Assembly (NCBI GenBank): GCA_011799875.1
Contig: CM022302.1
Coordinates: 184,194,942-184,258,941, forward strand
DNA from: Thinopyrum elongatum
Lineage: Eukaryota > Streptophyta > Magnoliopsida > Poales > Poaceae
Length of the DNA stretch: 64,000 nucleotides
Reading direction: 5' to 3'
Shown here: positions 23,096 through 35,354 of the stretch, piece after piece
Numbering within the stretch: position 1 is the stretch's first letter
How the letters are laid out: each line of letters begins with the position of its first letter
Notes under the pieces: generated by a model
The model's database searches: none
The model's input: the letters and a program-made list of their open reading frames with translations, nothing else
What the model was told of the DNA's origin: nothing
Made by a program: the position numbers and the translations under genes

Positions 23096-23875
23096 TTAGT
23101 CTACCTCGTTAATATCTAAGCGGGCGTGCCTGTGGTGTCAAGCCTTCTCCATGGGCTTCACCATCGGGGGTTAGCTGGATGGGGTTGAGGAGTTGCAGGG
23201 TCGGGGTAGCGATGATGCACATCGCGGGGGTTGTTGGCCACATCCCGTTGGAGCGTGTTCCCAAAAGGCGACGAAACACTTCTGGGGACACCAAAGCATT
23301 CGATCGATGGCAGGGGCAGACCTCAAGGAGTCGAGTCGGTTGCCAGAACACCACAACTGGGTGTCGGGTCGGGCTCTCTTCTCCTTGCCGGGGCTCGGCG
23401 AACAAGATCTCCATGAGCGGCGATCAGATCAGGGTGATCTGATCGAATAGTGCCTCTAGTGCACTTACATAGCGCACCAGATGCAGCAATGCAGGGTCGT
23501 CTCGTGGTCTCGTTGGCAACCTGGGGTGGCCTGCCATACCGTCAGGCTGGGGTAGTAGTAGAACGAGCGGCAGTTAACTCTGGGTGACAGGTGCCGGAGT
23601 TGAAACTATAGCCTCTCGAGCAGCAGCTGAATGGTTGTGGCTCAAAGGAGTTGTCCTTCCGGTGAAACCTGTAGGGGCGTTCTGGCGACATACCCCTACC
23701 ATAGACGTGCACAGTGGCCCAGATTGACGGCTCTCACCGCTCATGGACCCTTGGTACACCACATACTCCGGGGGGCTCTTCTAATGCAAAGGCACGACGG
23801 GTGAGGTTTGCTAGCACGGTCACAAAACCTCCAAGGTCGGTTGCTGTGGTCTCATTGTGGACAATGGGGCAGCAT
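23096..23875 (-). pseudogene. ORF1, frameshifted copy
   Basis: Aligns along its whole length with ORF1. The start codon region reads CAGCATTC instead of CCAGGCATC, and several later gaps break the frame. Confidence 0.55.
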
Positions 23876-24197
23876 TCTTGGCCGGTTTGGGGTGGGTAGA
23901 GGTTGTGCGGTGCTGGGTTGGGGCTAGCGTTCCCTTTTTATAGAAAAAGAGGACGGAGTCTTCCTTCGCACGCTTGCGAATGAGACAGTTTAGGTGTCGG
24001 TCACTGGCGCGTGATCGACAAGCCTAGGCCGATAGGTTAGGCACCGACTGCCAAAAAGGTGTCGGGGTCACTGTGTGGCTATCTTACACGAGAAGCTTGA
24101 CTGGGTTTAGGTTAAGTCTGGTGGGTTGGTTAACCTAGGTTTATTGACCTGGCTAAGATAGGATTGCCAATGGTCAGCCTGGCTCTGGTACCAAGGT

Positions 24198-26288
24198 TGT
24201 CGGAACGGTTTTCCAGGATATTAATTTCCTAGTAAATGGCCCTTGTGCTCACCAGCCCCAGGATTACTGTTAGCTGATGGACACCAACTTGATACAGAAG
24301 AAATTCCAAGCAAAATACAAAATATGTAGAACAAGACCGTTTGGCCTATGGTACAACAAAGGTTCTGGTGGTTGATGGCGGAAGCGGTTTGGGATTATCA
24401 GCGTCTATGGGACTCCATTTCCCACAGGAACAGGGACCTGGATAAACTCCTATCTTCGCGAGGCTGCTATCATCATTGCCTAGGTTCCGGGGCTGTCATC
24501 GTAGCGCTCCTCTCCAAGCGAGAAATCTGGCCAAGACAATAGCCAGGGACAAGCAGTGATACTTTGAATGTACTCGCAAACATATGAACAAGGTATAATA
24601 TAACAGATGATAATCATGCTCTGAAATATTTTCTGATTACTTAGCCAGTCGTGAAATAAAAATTCATGCCGCATGCAAGCAGGCCATTCAGAATTAAATA
24701 TGAAAAAGCAATTAGATATAAGATAAAATAAACGATCGGGTGTCTGAAGCGACGCCTCGAAAGGATAAAAATATAAAGATGCCTTAGTCGGCGTTGAGCG
24801 ACGCCACATAAAGGGCTTGTAAAGGAAATTAAATATTAGCATGCCACAGTCGGCGTCTCAGCGACACCACATAAAGGGCTTATAAAGAAATAAATAGCAG
24901 GGCATGCCACAGTCGGGCGTTCTAGCGACACACATAAAGGGCTTATAAAGAAATAAATAGCAGGCATGCCACAGTCGGGCGTCTCAGCGACACCACATAA
25001 AGGGCTTATAAAGAAAGAAATAACAAACGTGCCATATCGGGCGTCTGAGCGACACCACATAAGGGCTATTGAGAAAATCACAGTGAATACTAGGAGGTAG
25101 AACCGTCCCAGGTACCAATAATTCAAATAATACAAATGGTTAGTCCAATAATAATAATCCATAATCATCATATGTCATGATCAATGTTCTGGTTTTAGCA
25201 GTTTTTCTCCGAAGACCGACACTAAGACCGACACTTGACCTATCCCAGATGTAGTCCTTAAACCATGGACACGGCTATTCGAATAGATGTAATCTCTGCA
25301 GAGGGTGTACTCTTTACCCACGAGTAACGGATTCCTTAGGCCATGGGACTAATTCCGTTTACAGTCTTTTTACTTGAAAACACACCTGACCCGCTACAAT
25401 GGCTCCCGACCGATCTAGCAGGGTTGGGCGGCTCTATACGGTCGAGGGGAATCGGATGGTCGTGCCGGAAGGACTAGGGAGCTCCGGCTACGGTGAATTT
25501 AGCCAGGGACAGCGACGGCCGAAGTTGCCGGAGGCGGGAGAGACGGCGGTTCCAGATGGATTTGAGTGAGGGGAGAACTCTACGGCTTGCTGATGATGCT
25601 GCCCAAGCTCAGGAGGTCTGGGGGCCATTATAGCCGGGGAAGGTCGGTTCGACGGCGGCAGTGAGTAAGAACGCCGGTGAACCGCCGCTCTGTTGGTAGC
25701 AGGGCGATGTGGCGCTGGTCGGCGCTAACCGACGACGCTCGCGGATAGCTCGAGCTATTCCAGAGGGCAGCTGGGCGGCGGGGAAGGCTCTGGGGGCGCT
25801 GCCAAGGCCGGGGCCTGCTGCGGCCGTCCGCTAGCCGCCACGGCCGACCTGACGGTGGCGCTGCGGGGCTCCAGGAGGTGGCCAGAGCGACTCTGTGAGA
25901 GAGGGGTCAGCGCGTTGGCGAGTGGAAATGGATCAGGACGGGCGCGGGGAGGGGCGGCAGCCGGAACGGCGACTCGGGCGCACGCACGTGCAAAACGCGC
26001 GTTCTGCCGCGCCTAGAGCACGACGCGAGGGTGCTTGGCAAAATGCCAATGCCTGCCAGGGGCTCAATCCACATGAGGTTAGCAGGGGTGGGGCTATAGA
26101 CCAAGGTTAGAGCCATAGAAATGCTGGTTAGGCAAAGCAAGCAGGTTCATAATGCAAACTAAAAACTATGCCAACTTGTCCATGAACACAAGGTGCTCGA
26201 CAGAATGCCATGGCATACTAGGCATCTCCTCTGGTGGCTAAAATTCCCAGATCAGAGTCTTTTGGATGATAAAGAGGGTGCAGAGGTT
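24198..26288 (-). mobile_element. LTR E (short form, right end missing)
   Basis: Starts TGTCGGAACGG and carries outer-LTR variants (GGGCGATGTGG near 25700, GCCCAAGCTC near 25603, GGGCTATAGACC near 26092), like B and H. Homology stops near 26288 (GAGGGTGCAGAGGTTA then foreign sequence). About 670 bp of U3 is missing and no target duplication is seen. Confidence 0.8.
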
Positions 26289-27560
26289 AAGGTGCGTGCA
26301 TGCTGGCCTGCGCACCTGGGATCGATGCTAGAAGTCTTTTCATGGGGACGTACTGAACCACCAGCGCCATGGCGATGCGTCGTGTGTGCAACCTGTGAAG
26401 GCCGCGACGCTCGCGCCGGCGCGGGATCTAGGAGGCGTCCTCCTCTCTGGAATTCGCTTGCCGCCCTAGGCACACAGCCCCATCTCTGGATCCAGCGGCG
26501 TGCAGGTTCCGTCGCCGCTGCGAACACGCCGCTCGCCTGCTTGTATCACCAGAATGCCGTGGAGGCTCTAAACCCTCTACCTTCTGCATCCACGCAGTCA
26601 CCCTACGCGAGGGTACGGGTAAAACGGACGTAGATGGTAGCACCATTGGCGCACTCTTCTTCTTGGGTGGCATGGGTATAGAGACGATAAAAAACTGAGG
26701 CGTCGATCACTGGATCAGGTTTGCGCAACCTTCTTCCCCCACCTGGCGCGCCAAGATTTATACGTACACACTATGGGGACCGCGTGGATCCCTTCTACGA
26801 TTCGGCAGGGAGAGATGTATGCCACAAAGAGCAGATCCCAATCAACTGAGGGATTTTTACCCAGTTCGGGCCGCTCAAGAGCGTAAAACCCTACTCCTAC
26901 TTTGATTATTATCAGTGTTTACATCCCAGTTCTTGGAGCGCTTGCATGAACAGTATGTTCGTGCAGCAGCTACACATGCAAAATGGGCCGAGAGTGTTCT
27001 CTCTAGTCTCCTCCCCTGTAGGTTGCCTTGGGGCTCCTTTATACGCTCAAGGGGTCACCACGGTGGCAAAATGTACATACATTGAGGTGTAAAGTAGCTA
27101 CAGGGTTATCATACCTAACCACTGACGTTTAGGACAAATGCATTTAATGCACCGTGAGGTGTCCGTTTAGGTGTCCTCATTTTTTGGGATGGAAAAAGGG
27201 GCCATCCCATCAGCACCGCTTAAGCTCTCCTCCACTGGTGCCTTGCCACGCATCCAGAGAAGGGCCCAGAATGCCAGGCTAGTTGCTGTGCTAAGCGGTG
27301 GCACAGTGACAGAATCTTATCGGGCGCAAATCTTGCCGGGCACAAATCTTGCCGGGCTCCGCAAGCCACCCCGGCAAGATCTTGCCGGGGCCTAATCTTC
27401 GGTCGTCAGCTCTTTTATCTCCTGATCCTCTGATTCTTGGCTTGAGTGTCCCTTTACAACCTTGAAAACATCTCTCTTCTGTTTTTCCTGACAAGCCTTG
27501 CCGCAGGCTTGGCTACAACTGCCCGTGCACAAGTATGGGGTACTAAAGGCCCATACTTAG
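26289..27560. mobile_element. Unassigned retroelement-derived sequence
   Basis: No long ORF with recognisable domains. Typical Triticeae LTR phrases are visible: CCCAGTTCGGGCCGCTCAAG near 26865, then GCGTAAAACCCTACTCC, and CACCTGGCGCGCCAAG near 26740, a motif often seen next to Gypsy LTRs. I cannot place the LTR borders. The start is an abrupt junction with LTR E. Confidence 0.4.
27369..27390. repeat. 22-bp perfect palindrome
   Basis: CCCCGGCAAGA is followed directly by its reverse complement TCTTGCCGGGG. Two direct copies of TCTTGCCGGG lie just upstream near 27331 and 27347. It would form a stem without a loop in single-stranded form. Confidence 0.7.
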
Positions 27561-27921
27561 TACCACCACAAAAACCATATCATGTGGTGAATAAAATATA
27601 GCCTCGAGTAATTTACTGATGGATTGAATACAAAAGAGGGATGCTACCGGGCATCCCCAGCTTAGTGCTTGGTTGTCCTTCATATTACCTGGGGTGCCTT
27701 GTCATCCCCAAGCTTAGGCTCTTGCCATTCCTTATTCCATAGTCCATCGAAACTTCACCCAAGCTTGAAAACTTCACAACACAAAACTCAACAGAAAAAA
27801 CTCGTGAGATCCGTTAGTATACTAAAACAAATCTTCACTTTTAGGTACTATTGTAAACTCATTGCAATTTTAGATTTGCATTACATCTACTTATTTCTAA
27901 CTTCCCATGGCTCATACCCCC
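27561..27921 (-). mobile_element. Gypsy host element, internal part left of the insertion
   Basis: Contains GGGCATCCCCAGCTTAGTGC and CATCCCCAAGCTTAGGCTCTTGCC, phrases I associate with a common Triticeae Gypsy internal region. They continue across the GATAC site into the DNA after 44206 (TACCCATAGATGCATCAAAA). The border with 26289-27560 is approximate. Confidence 0.5.
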
Positions 27922-27926
27922 GATAC
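27922..27926. repeat. Target site duplication GATAC, left
   Basis: GATAC precedes the LTR F start (TGTCGGGACC) and recurs directly after LTR H at 44202-44206. It marks the 16,275-bp span as one insertion event. Confidence 0.8.
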
Positions 27927-30900
27927 TGTCGGGACCGGTTTTCCAGGATATTAATTTCCCAGTAAATGGCCCTTGTGCTCACCAGCCCCAGGATTATGTT
28001 AGCTAATGAGACACCAACTTGATACAAAATTCCAAGCAAAATACAAAATATAGTACAATACCGTTCTGCCTATGAGTACAACAAAGGTTTCTGGTGGTTG
28101 ATGGCGGAAGCGGTTTGCGGATTATCACGTCTATGGGACTCCATTTCCCACAGGAACAGCTACCTGGATAACTCCTATCTTCGCGAGGCTGCTATCATCA
28201 TTGCCTAGGTTCCGGGGCTGTCATCGTAGCGCTCCTCTCCAAGCGAGAAATCTGGCCAAGACAATAGCCAGGGACAAGCCAGTGAGTACTTTGAATGTAC
28301 TCGCAAACATTATAACACAGGTATAATATAACAGATGATAATCATGATCTGAAATATTTTCATGATCACTTAGCCAGTCGTGAAATAAAAATTCATGCCG
28401 CATGCAGCAGGCCATTCAGAATTAAATATGAAAAAGCAATTAGATAATAAGAATAAAATAAACCGATCGGGTGTCTGAAGCGACGCTCGAAGGATAAAAA
28501 TATAAGCATGCCTTAGTCGGCGTCTGAGCGACGCCACATAAAGGGCTTGTAAGGAAATTAAATAATTAGCATGCCACAGTCGGGCGTCTCAGCGACACCA
28601 CATAAAGGGCTTATAAAGAAATAAATAGCAGGCATGCCATAGTCGGCGTCTCAGCGACACCACATAAAGGGCTTATAAAGAAATAAAAGCAGGCATCCAC
28701 AGTCGGCGTCTCAGCGACACCACATAAAGGGCTTATAAAGAAATAAATAGCAGGCATGCCACAGTCGGGCGTCCAGCGACACCACATAAAGGCTTATAAA
28801 GAAAGTAAATAACAAACGTGCCACAGTTGGGCTCTGAGCGACACCACATAAAGGGCTTATATGAGAATAATCATGTGAATATCCAGGAGGTAGAACCGTC
28901 CCAGGGATACTCAATAATTCAAATATTACAAATGGTTAGTCCATAATATAATAATCATAATCATCATGTCATGATCAATGTTCTGGTTTAGCAGTTTTTC
29001 CTCCGAAGACCGACACTAAGACCGACACTTGACCTATCCCAGACTGTAGTCCTTAAACATGGACCACGGCTATTCGAATAGATGTAATCTCTACAGAGGG
29101 TGTACTCTTTACCCACGAGTAACAGATTCCTTTAGTCCATCGGGACTAATTCTGTTACGGTCTTTTACTTGAAAACACACCTGACCCGCACACACCAGCT
29201 TAACTTACCGGTGTCTGGAATCACCCACGACACCCATTAAGCAAAACTCTAAGTGGGGAGGCTACAACCTCGACTAGCATGGGATCACAAAATTTTAAAC
29301 GTGCGCAAACTAGGGGAGCTACCCCTCGGTTCCAACCGGAAACACCCATGCCCCCGGACCAGGTGGCATGTCTACCGGATGCTGCCAGTATCTTCCACCA
29401 TGGCCTCTCTGTACGGTGTGTGCTAAGAAAGGGGTTGACAACTTACTGAACCGTTACCCTACCTAAGGCAACAAGTGGTAGCACGAAGCAAGTATGGGGT
29501 TACTGGCACAAGACTCGATCTATGGTCGTCTCAGAGGTTTAAGTATTCCCTGCATGATAAATATATTCCACCAACAGACAGAATCACCACTCATCATACC
29601 TCACCACATGCCTTACTGAATATGCTCGTTTCAACGAAATATACGTATCAAGCTCGTGTCTACCCACGACAGAGACTTTTCTGGATTCCTTCCGGTAGGC
29701 ATGAAAGGCATACGTGGGTGAATACTGTCACAAGTATATCAATTCCAACAGCAAGGAATTTCCATCATGCACACAGGACATGATCATACATCACATGAAA
29801 TAAAGCATGTTCCAATCAGCTCGGTGTTGTAGCTGTATCAAAACAACACACGGCAAATATTATACTAGGGTTCAGAATGCTTGCCTTCCATGTGTATGTA
29901 GGTGGGGTGCACTTTTGAAAGTTTTCATCTACCTCCAATATCCTATTTTGAAAAGTTGAATCAACACGCAATTCGAAAACAGTACAAAAAGTTGTTCGGG
30001 AAATTTTCAAATAAATATAAAATAACTAGATGGAATTTGAGAGACAACAGAAAAGAATCAAGTCAAATGGAGTTGTATTATAGAAACTAGAGCCAGTCAA
30101 GTTCAGGTCAAAATCTGTTTTTAATAAAAATCAGAAAAAGAAAACGGTTCGGAGGGCTTACCTTTCCATTGATGAAAGCGTATTCTGGGGGAATACGTTT
30201 CCACTTAAACGTTTCGGCAGGGCTGGTTCACTGACAGTGGGTCCATCGGGCCCACTGGTCAGGTTTGACCAGTCGCCCCCGCCTCCTTCCTCCTCTGGCC
30301 GAGCGGAGGCGGGGCTCCGGCGATTGCCGACGACGAACGGCGGCTCCCACGGGGTTCCGAGGGGGGAGATGGATCCGCTGGTCCAGGGCGGTCCTCCCAA
30401 TGTCGATAGGCTAGCGGGGATGAGGGGGTCGCCGGTGGCGAGCTCCTCAGCGGGTGGTGGCTTCTGGTGGATCGGGTCTCGGCCTACAATGGCTCCCGAC
30501 CGATCTAGCGGGGTTGGGCAGCTCTATACGGTCGAGGGGAATCAGATGGTGGCGCTGGAAGGACTAGGGAGCTCCAGCTACGACGAATTTGCCGAGGGAC
30601 AGCGACGGCCGAAGTTGCCGGAGGCGGAGAAGACGGCGGTTCCAGATGGATTTGAGTGAGAGGGAGAACTCTACGGCTTGCCTGATGATGCTCCTGAGCT
30701 CGAGCGAGGTCTGGGGGCCATTTATAGCCGGGGAAGGTCGGTTCGACGGTGGCAGTGGATAAGAACGCCGGCAAACCACCGCTCTGTTGGTAGCAGGGCG
30801 ATGTGGCGCTGGTCGCGCTAACCGATGAGCTCGCGGATGAGCTCGAGCTATTCCGAGGGCAGCTGGCGCGCGGGGAAGGCTCGGGCGGCGCTGCCAATCC

Positions 30901-31999
30901 GGCCTGCTGCGGCCGTCCGCTAGCCGCCACGGCCAACCTGACGGTGGCGCTGCGGGGCTCCAGGAGGTGGCCAGAGCGACTCTGCGACGAGAGAGGGGTC
31001 GGCGCGTTGGCTGCGAGTGGAAATGGTCAGGACGGGCGCGGGAGGCGGCAGCCGGACGCGGCGACTCGGGCGCCGCACGTGCAAAACGCGCGTTCTGCTC
31101 GCGCCCAGAGCACGCACGCGAGGTGCTTGGCAAAATGCCAATGCCTGCCAGGGGCTCTAATCCACATGAGGTTTAGCAGGGTGGGGCTGTAGACCAAGGT
31201 AGAGCCATGAGACATGCTGGTTAGGCAAAGCAACAGGTTCATAATGCAAACTAAAAACTATGCCAACTCTGTCCATGAACACAAGGTGCTCGACAGAATG
31301 CCATGGGCATCTAGGCATCTCCTCTGGTGGCTAAAATTCCCAGATCAGAGTCTCTTTGGATGATAAAGAGGGTGGCAAGGTTAGTTTGACAAAAGCAAAA
31401 ACTTCCTAGTGCAAGTTTTTGAGAAAACCAGATCTGGACAGAAAATATATGCCATTATTGCATGTGCTTAAAAACTTCTAATGGGGCTGATCTCCTGGAC
31501 TTAAGAGTTTGGTAGGGTGGACTACAACAGGAAAAAAAACCAAGATTAATAGCAAAATAAAAATAGGTTTAGTGTAAACTACAAACTGAACCAGATTTGA
31601 AAACTTGAGGTAGGGCTCAAAATCCCCAATGACTAAGAGAAGTTTTTGCATAAAAGTGATTTAGAACATCTCATGTCATCCCCAAATTTTGGTGGAATTA
31701 TAAAATGAATTAATCAAAGGGTTGTAGTGCAAAAAGGGACTCTAACACTTATGAGTAACCATTTTAAAAGAAATAAACTTAGGAAAATAATTATAGAAAT
31801 AATTCCACTGTATAAGAAATGTTTCTGAGAAGTATACAGTCCAACAATATTTTTGAAAAGTTCCATTTAGAGGGAAAAACTCCACAATTCAGAAGAAAGG
31901 AGTGATTCTGAAATTAGAAGATAATCCAGAAAATCGAAATTTAATTTCCTGGCAAAAAAATTTAATTAATAAAACAAGGACAAATTTTGGGGTGTTACA
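27927..31999 (-). mobile_element. LTR F (long form, 3' LTR of the array)
   Basis: 4073 bp, TGTCGGGACC to GGTGTTACA on the plus strand. It has six or more 63-bp repeat units and the 1295-bp extra segment. It abuts the left GATAC. A PPT follows at about 32007. Confidence 0.8.
29190..30484 (-). other. 1295-bp segment present only in long LTRs
   Basis: Lies between GACCCGC and TACAATGGCTCCC, which are directly joined in the short LTRs. It is downstream of the LTR TATA box, so it would be leader sequence. On the minus strand it starts with a Gly/Pro-rich open frame (MGGPPWTSGSISPLG, 30400 leftward) that runs to ATGGAAAG followed by GTAAGC near 30160, a good splice-donor context, then AT-rich intron-like DNA. 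Farther left are open bits such as ILEVDENFQKCTPP. It is probably ancestral, with the short LTRs being deletion forms, because 1-bp microhomology (C) is present at the join. Confidence 0.55.
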
Positions 32000-32684
32000 A
32001 CACTAGCCCCTTAAGAAAAATCTCGTCCTCGAGATTTGCTGAGAATGGTATCAAAAAATATTACTCCTACTGCCATGCAATAATGACTCGAAGATTAAAA
32101 TAATCAGCTCACACGATATACGAGGCATAGCGAGAGGGCAGATAATTTGTACAACTACAGTGGGGCACTGGAGCTGCGTGAAAAAAAAAAAATCTACGGT
32201 TGGGGAAACCGAGAAAATTCTACTATTGGCTAGGGTAAATTTAGAATAAAATTCTAAATTTCTAAATTTCGCTGGTCGCACCCGAGTGCATAGTTCTCTC
32301 TGGGCTGACAAGTGGACCCGGGCCCACTGTCAATCTCTTCTTCCTCTTCCTTTTCTCTCTTCCTTCTCTCTCTCGCACGCGTCCGGCTTTCTCCACCAGC
32401 GACACCTAGCGAGTAGGGCATCTAGGCCGTATTGGCGTAGTGCGCGCGCGCGCTAGCTGCCGGCGCAGCGTGCACTCACCTCGCGGCCAGTGCGCTGTTG
32501 GACTGCTCGCGGATTCACCTCCGAACAACCGGCGATCGAGCGACGAGCGGCGCTGGTGGACTTCGCCCACCGTACACCGATCTCGAGCTATAAAATGACC
32601 GCGTGCTCCACTCTTCTTCCTCACACCTGGCCTCGCTTCTCCTTCTCCTCCATTGCTGTCTGCAGGAGCTCGAGACGAGCTCTA

Positions 32685-32846
32685 ATGGCGGAGGTGATGC
32701 CGGATTGGTACATGATCCTGATATGTGGAGGTTGGGCGGCATTGCTGGGGTTCTCTGGGCTCTTGTGCGCGATGATCCTCGATGATCATCGTGATGCTGC
32801 TGCTCGAGTGTTAGCTCTTCGCGGCGGCGGTGATCATGAGGATTAG
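32685..32846 (+). CDS. Small membrane protein ORF (53 aa), second intact copy
   Basis: Same frame and length as 4290-4451. The helix reads MILICGGWAALLGFSGLL, with Trp for Leu after GG caused by a shifted G run, which leaves the frame unchanged. The TATA-like box (32589-32595) and CT-rich leader are kept. The ATG in CTCTAATGG was chosen by agreement with the other copies; a longer upstream frame here depends on local indels. Its function is unknown. Confidence 0.4.
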   Translation: MAEVMPDWYMILICGGWAALLGFSGLLCAMILDDHRDAAARVLALRGGGDHED

Positions 32847-33255
32847 GTGCTGGTGTCGGGTGCTAACTGCTGTCAGTGTGCTGCAGGCAATCTGCACTAG
32901 AATATTACCACAAATTTCTCCTTCAGAAACTGTGGTGTGTTAGAGAGGTGATCAGTTAGGTGCAAAATGTGTACGTGGTTTAGCAATTAGTGCCTGTGGT
33001 CGAGTGGTAGTGGTTGTGAGCCTGCTGTCCGGGTGCTGCGTGAATTTAAATTTATGTCGTGGAGAATTAATTGCTGCAATAACTCAAGGGAAATCCCACC
33101 TCGGAATTTACCGAGAGCGAAAAACAGTTAATCAAAAATAACAACAGTAAGTAAATTGCTCACATTATTGAAACCAAACAATTAATTCACCACACAAACT
33201 TAGGATACAACGCATAAGCTGCAACACATGCTAGGCTAATAAACACAAGTGGCGT

Positions 33256-33799
33256 CTATGACGCAAGCGTAAAATATGCTGGGTCCTGAGAAAAAGTTTC
33301 CGGCACTGGGGCACAATCTTCTTCTACCGGGAAAGCGGATTGACTAGCCGAAGAACGCGACTCTCCTGGTCTGGCCTCAGTGGTTTGCCAATAGCGATCT
33401 GAGGATTCAAATCGGCGAGGCTCTGGAGATAACCCATTACTCGCTGGTCAAACGCTCTTGAGCGATGACATACTGGGCAAGGTTGGCCAGTACTGGGTCC
33501 CTCTCAATTCGCCCACCGAGAAAAGATGCTACTTCTTCGGGTGTGCTGCACGACTCAGGAAGTAATAATACCCCCTTTCGCTGGCATAGGTACTGCGAAG
33601 CGAAGACGAGTAATCGCTTCGTACGCAGCAGCTTCTATGGCCATTTGGGGAGTCGGCATAGTTTCCCACGAAGGAACTTCCGTTGGGTCTTGGTTTGGGT
33701 TTGCGGGAGGGATGTGCACTACTGCCCAATATTTCGAGGTGGATGGGGTGATTCTCGATTTGAGCAGCTCGTACTTGGGGTGGATGGGTTAGAACTCAT
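33256..33799 (-). pseudogene. ORF2, frameshifted copy
   Basis: Nearly complete. Frameshifts lie near 33780, 33665, 33590, 33540 and 33330. The C-terminal DPAYFTLAS end is intact. Most breaks are one-base gaps within short runs. Confidence 0.55.
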
Positions 33800-34259
33800 G
33801 GTACTGCAGGTAAAGTCCCAATTTTTTACAAAACTACCTGGGTTGCATCTGGAGTTCTCAGATAAATCTAGGGCTCGGCATGGCAAAGAAATGGTTGTGA
33901 GAGTTGTGCAAAAAGGGAGGGATGCTTGGTAAGGTCACGGGGTGGCCTCTTATATAGCATCAGGGCTGGGTACCGATAGTGTGTGGGGGCAACTAGTTTG
34001 TCGGTTCTGCTCTATGGGGTCGGGTCAAAGCCACAGATACACATATCTCACAAAATGATGTGTTACGTGGGTGTCGTCGTGGGTTTTTGGTAGCTACGCT
34101 CGGAATTAAAATGCAACCGCATGCCAACGACTTATGCGGGCTACTAAACAAAACAAAGGTGCACAAGCAGTCTGCGTCCATTCAGGCGAGTACAAGGTCA
34201 CACTATTACAAGGCGTAGAAATACTAAGGCTCGGTACTATTCGAGTGGCTTAGTCTACC

Positions 34260-35039
34260 TCGTTAATATCTAAGCGGGCGTGCCTTGTGGATGTCAAGGC
34301 TTCTCCATGGGCTTCACCATCGGGTTAGCTGGATGGGGTTGAGGAGTGCAGGGTCGGGGTAGCGATGATGACCATCGCGGGGGTTGTTGGCCACAATCCC
34401 GTTGGAGCGTTTCCCAAAAGGCGACGAAACACTTCTGGGGACACCAAAGCATTTCGATCGATGGCAGGGGCAGACCTCAAGAGTCGATCGGTTGCCAAAC
34501 ACCACAACTGGGTTGTCGGCGTCGGGCTCCTCTTCTCCTCTTGCCGGGGCTCGGCGAACAAGCTCTCCATGAGCGGCGATCAGATCAAGGGTGATCTGAT
34601 CGAATAGTGCCTCTAGTGCACTTACATAGCGCACCAGATGCAGCAATGCAGGGTCCGTCTCGTGGTCTCCGTTGGCAACCTGGGGTGGCCTGCCATACCC
34701 GTCATGGCTGGGGTAGTAGTAGAACGAGCGGCAGTTAACTCTGGGTGACAGGTGCCGGAGTTGAACTATAGCCTCTCGAGCAGCTAGCTGAATGGCTTGT
34801 GGCTCAAAGGGAGTTGTCCTTCCGGTGAACCTGTAGGGGCGTTCTGGCGACATACCCCTACCATAGACGTGCACAGTGGCCCAGAATTGACGGCTCTCAC
34901 CGCTCATGGACCCTTGGTACACAACATACTCCGGGGGCTCTTCTAATGCAAAGGCACGACGGGTGAGGTTTGCTAGCACGGTCACAAAACCTCCAAGGTC
35001 GGTTGCTGTGGTCTCATTGTGGACAATGGGGCCAGGCAT
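34260..35039 (-). CDS. ORF1 of the element, dsRBD-like protein (near-complete copy)
   Basis: Starts MPGPIVHNETTATDLGGF at 35039. It stays in frame for about 190 residues, then loses single bases near 34495, 34480 and 34415; the intended stop after INEVD is at 34260. Order of motifs: PPEYVVYQG (about 35-43), FWATVHVYGRG (about 52-62), PYRFTGRTT (about 68-76), AIQLAAREAIVQLRHL (about 81-96), SFYYYPSHDGYGRPP (about 104-118), DPALLHLVRYVSALEALF (about 128-145), then an acidic stretch (ARGEEEPDAD) and a low-complexity tail. The first half resembles a dsRBD, lacking the basic patch. It is paralogous to ORF2. TATA-like box about 60 bp upstream. Confidence 0.55.
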
Positions 35040-35354
35040 CTTGGCTCGGTTTTGGGGTAGAGGTTGTGCGGTGCTGGGTTGGGGCTAGCGTTCCCTTTTT
35101 ATAGAAAAGGACGGAGTCTTCCTTCGCACGCTTGCGAATGAGACAGTTTAGGTGTCGGTCACTGGCGCGTGTCGACAGCCTAGGCCGATAGGTTAGGCAC
35201 CGACTGCCAAAAAGGTGTCGGGGTCACTGTGTGGCTATCTTACACGAGAAGCTTGACTGGGTTTAGGTTAAGTCTGGTGGGTTGGTTAACCTAGGTTTAT
35301 TGACCTGGCTAAGATAGGATTAGCCAATGGTCAGCCTGGCTCTGGTACCAAGGT

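Larger units (their letters stand above)
20848..24197 (-). mobile_element. Internal region between LTR D and LTR E (indel-rich)
   Basis: Same layout as the other internal regions, with a PPT on the left and PBS at 24182-24193. Single-base indels are dense throughout. Confidence 0.8.
32000..35354 (-). mobile_element. Internal region between LTR F and LTR G
   Basis: PPT near 32007 and PBS 35339-35350. It holds an intact small plus-strand ORF, a frameshifted ORF2 and a nearly complete ORF1. It becomes cleaner beyond about 34.5 kb. Confidence 0.8.

Noticed and set aside
26193..26633. 146-codon ORF across the LTR E junction
   Set aside because: It spans the breakpoint at about 26288 and mixes LTR and foreign sequence.
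28440..28862. CRISPR-like array of regular repeats
   Set aside because: Repeats are contiguous 63-bp tandem units without variable spacers, in a plant LTR.
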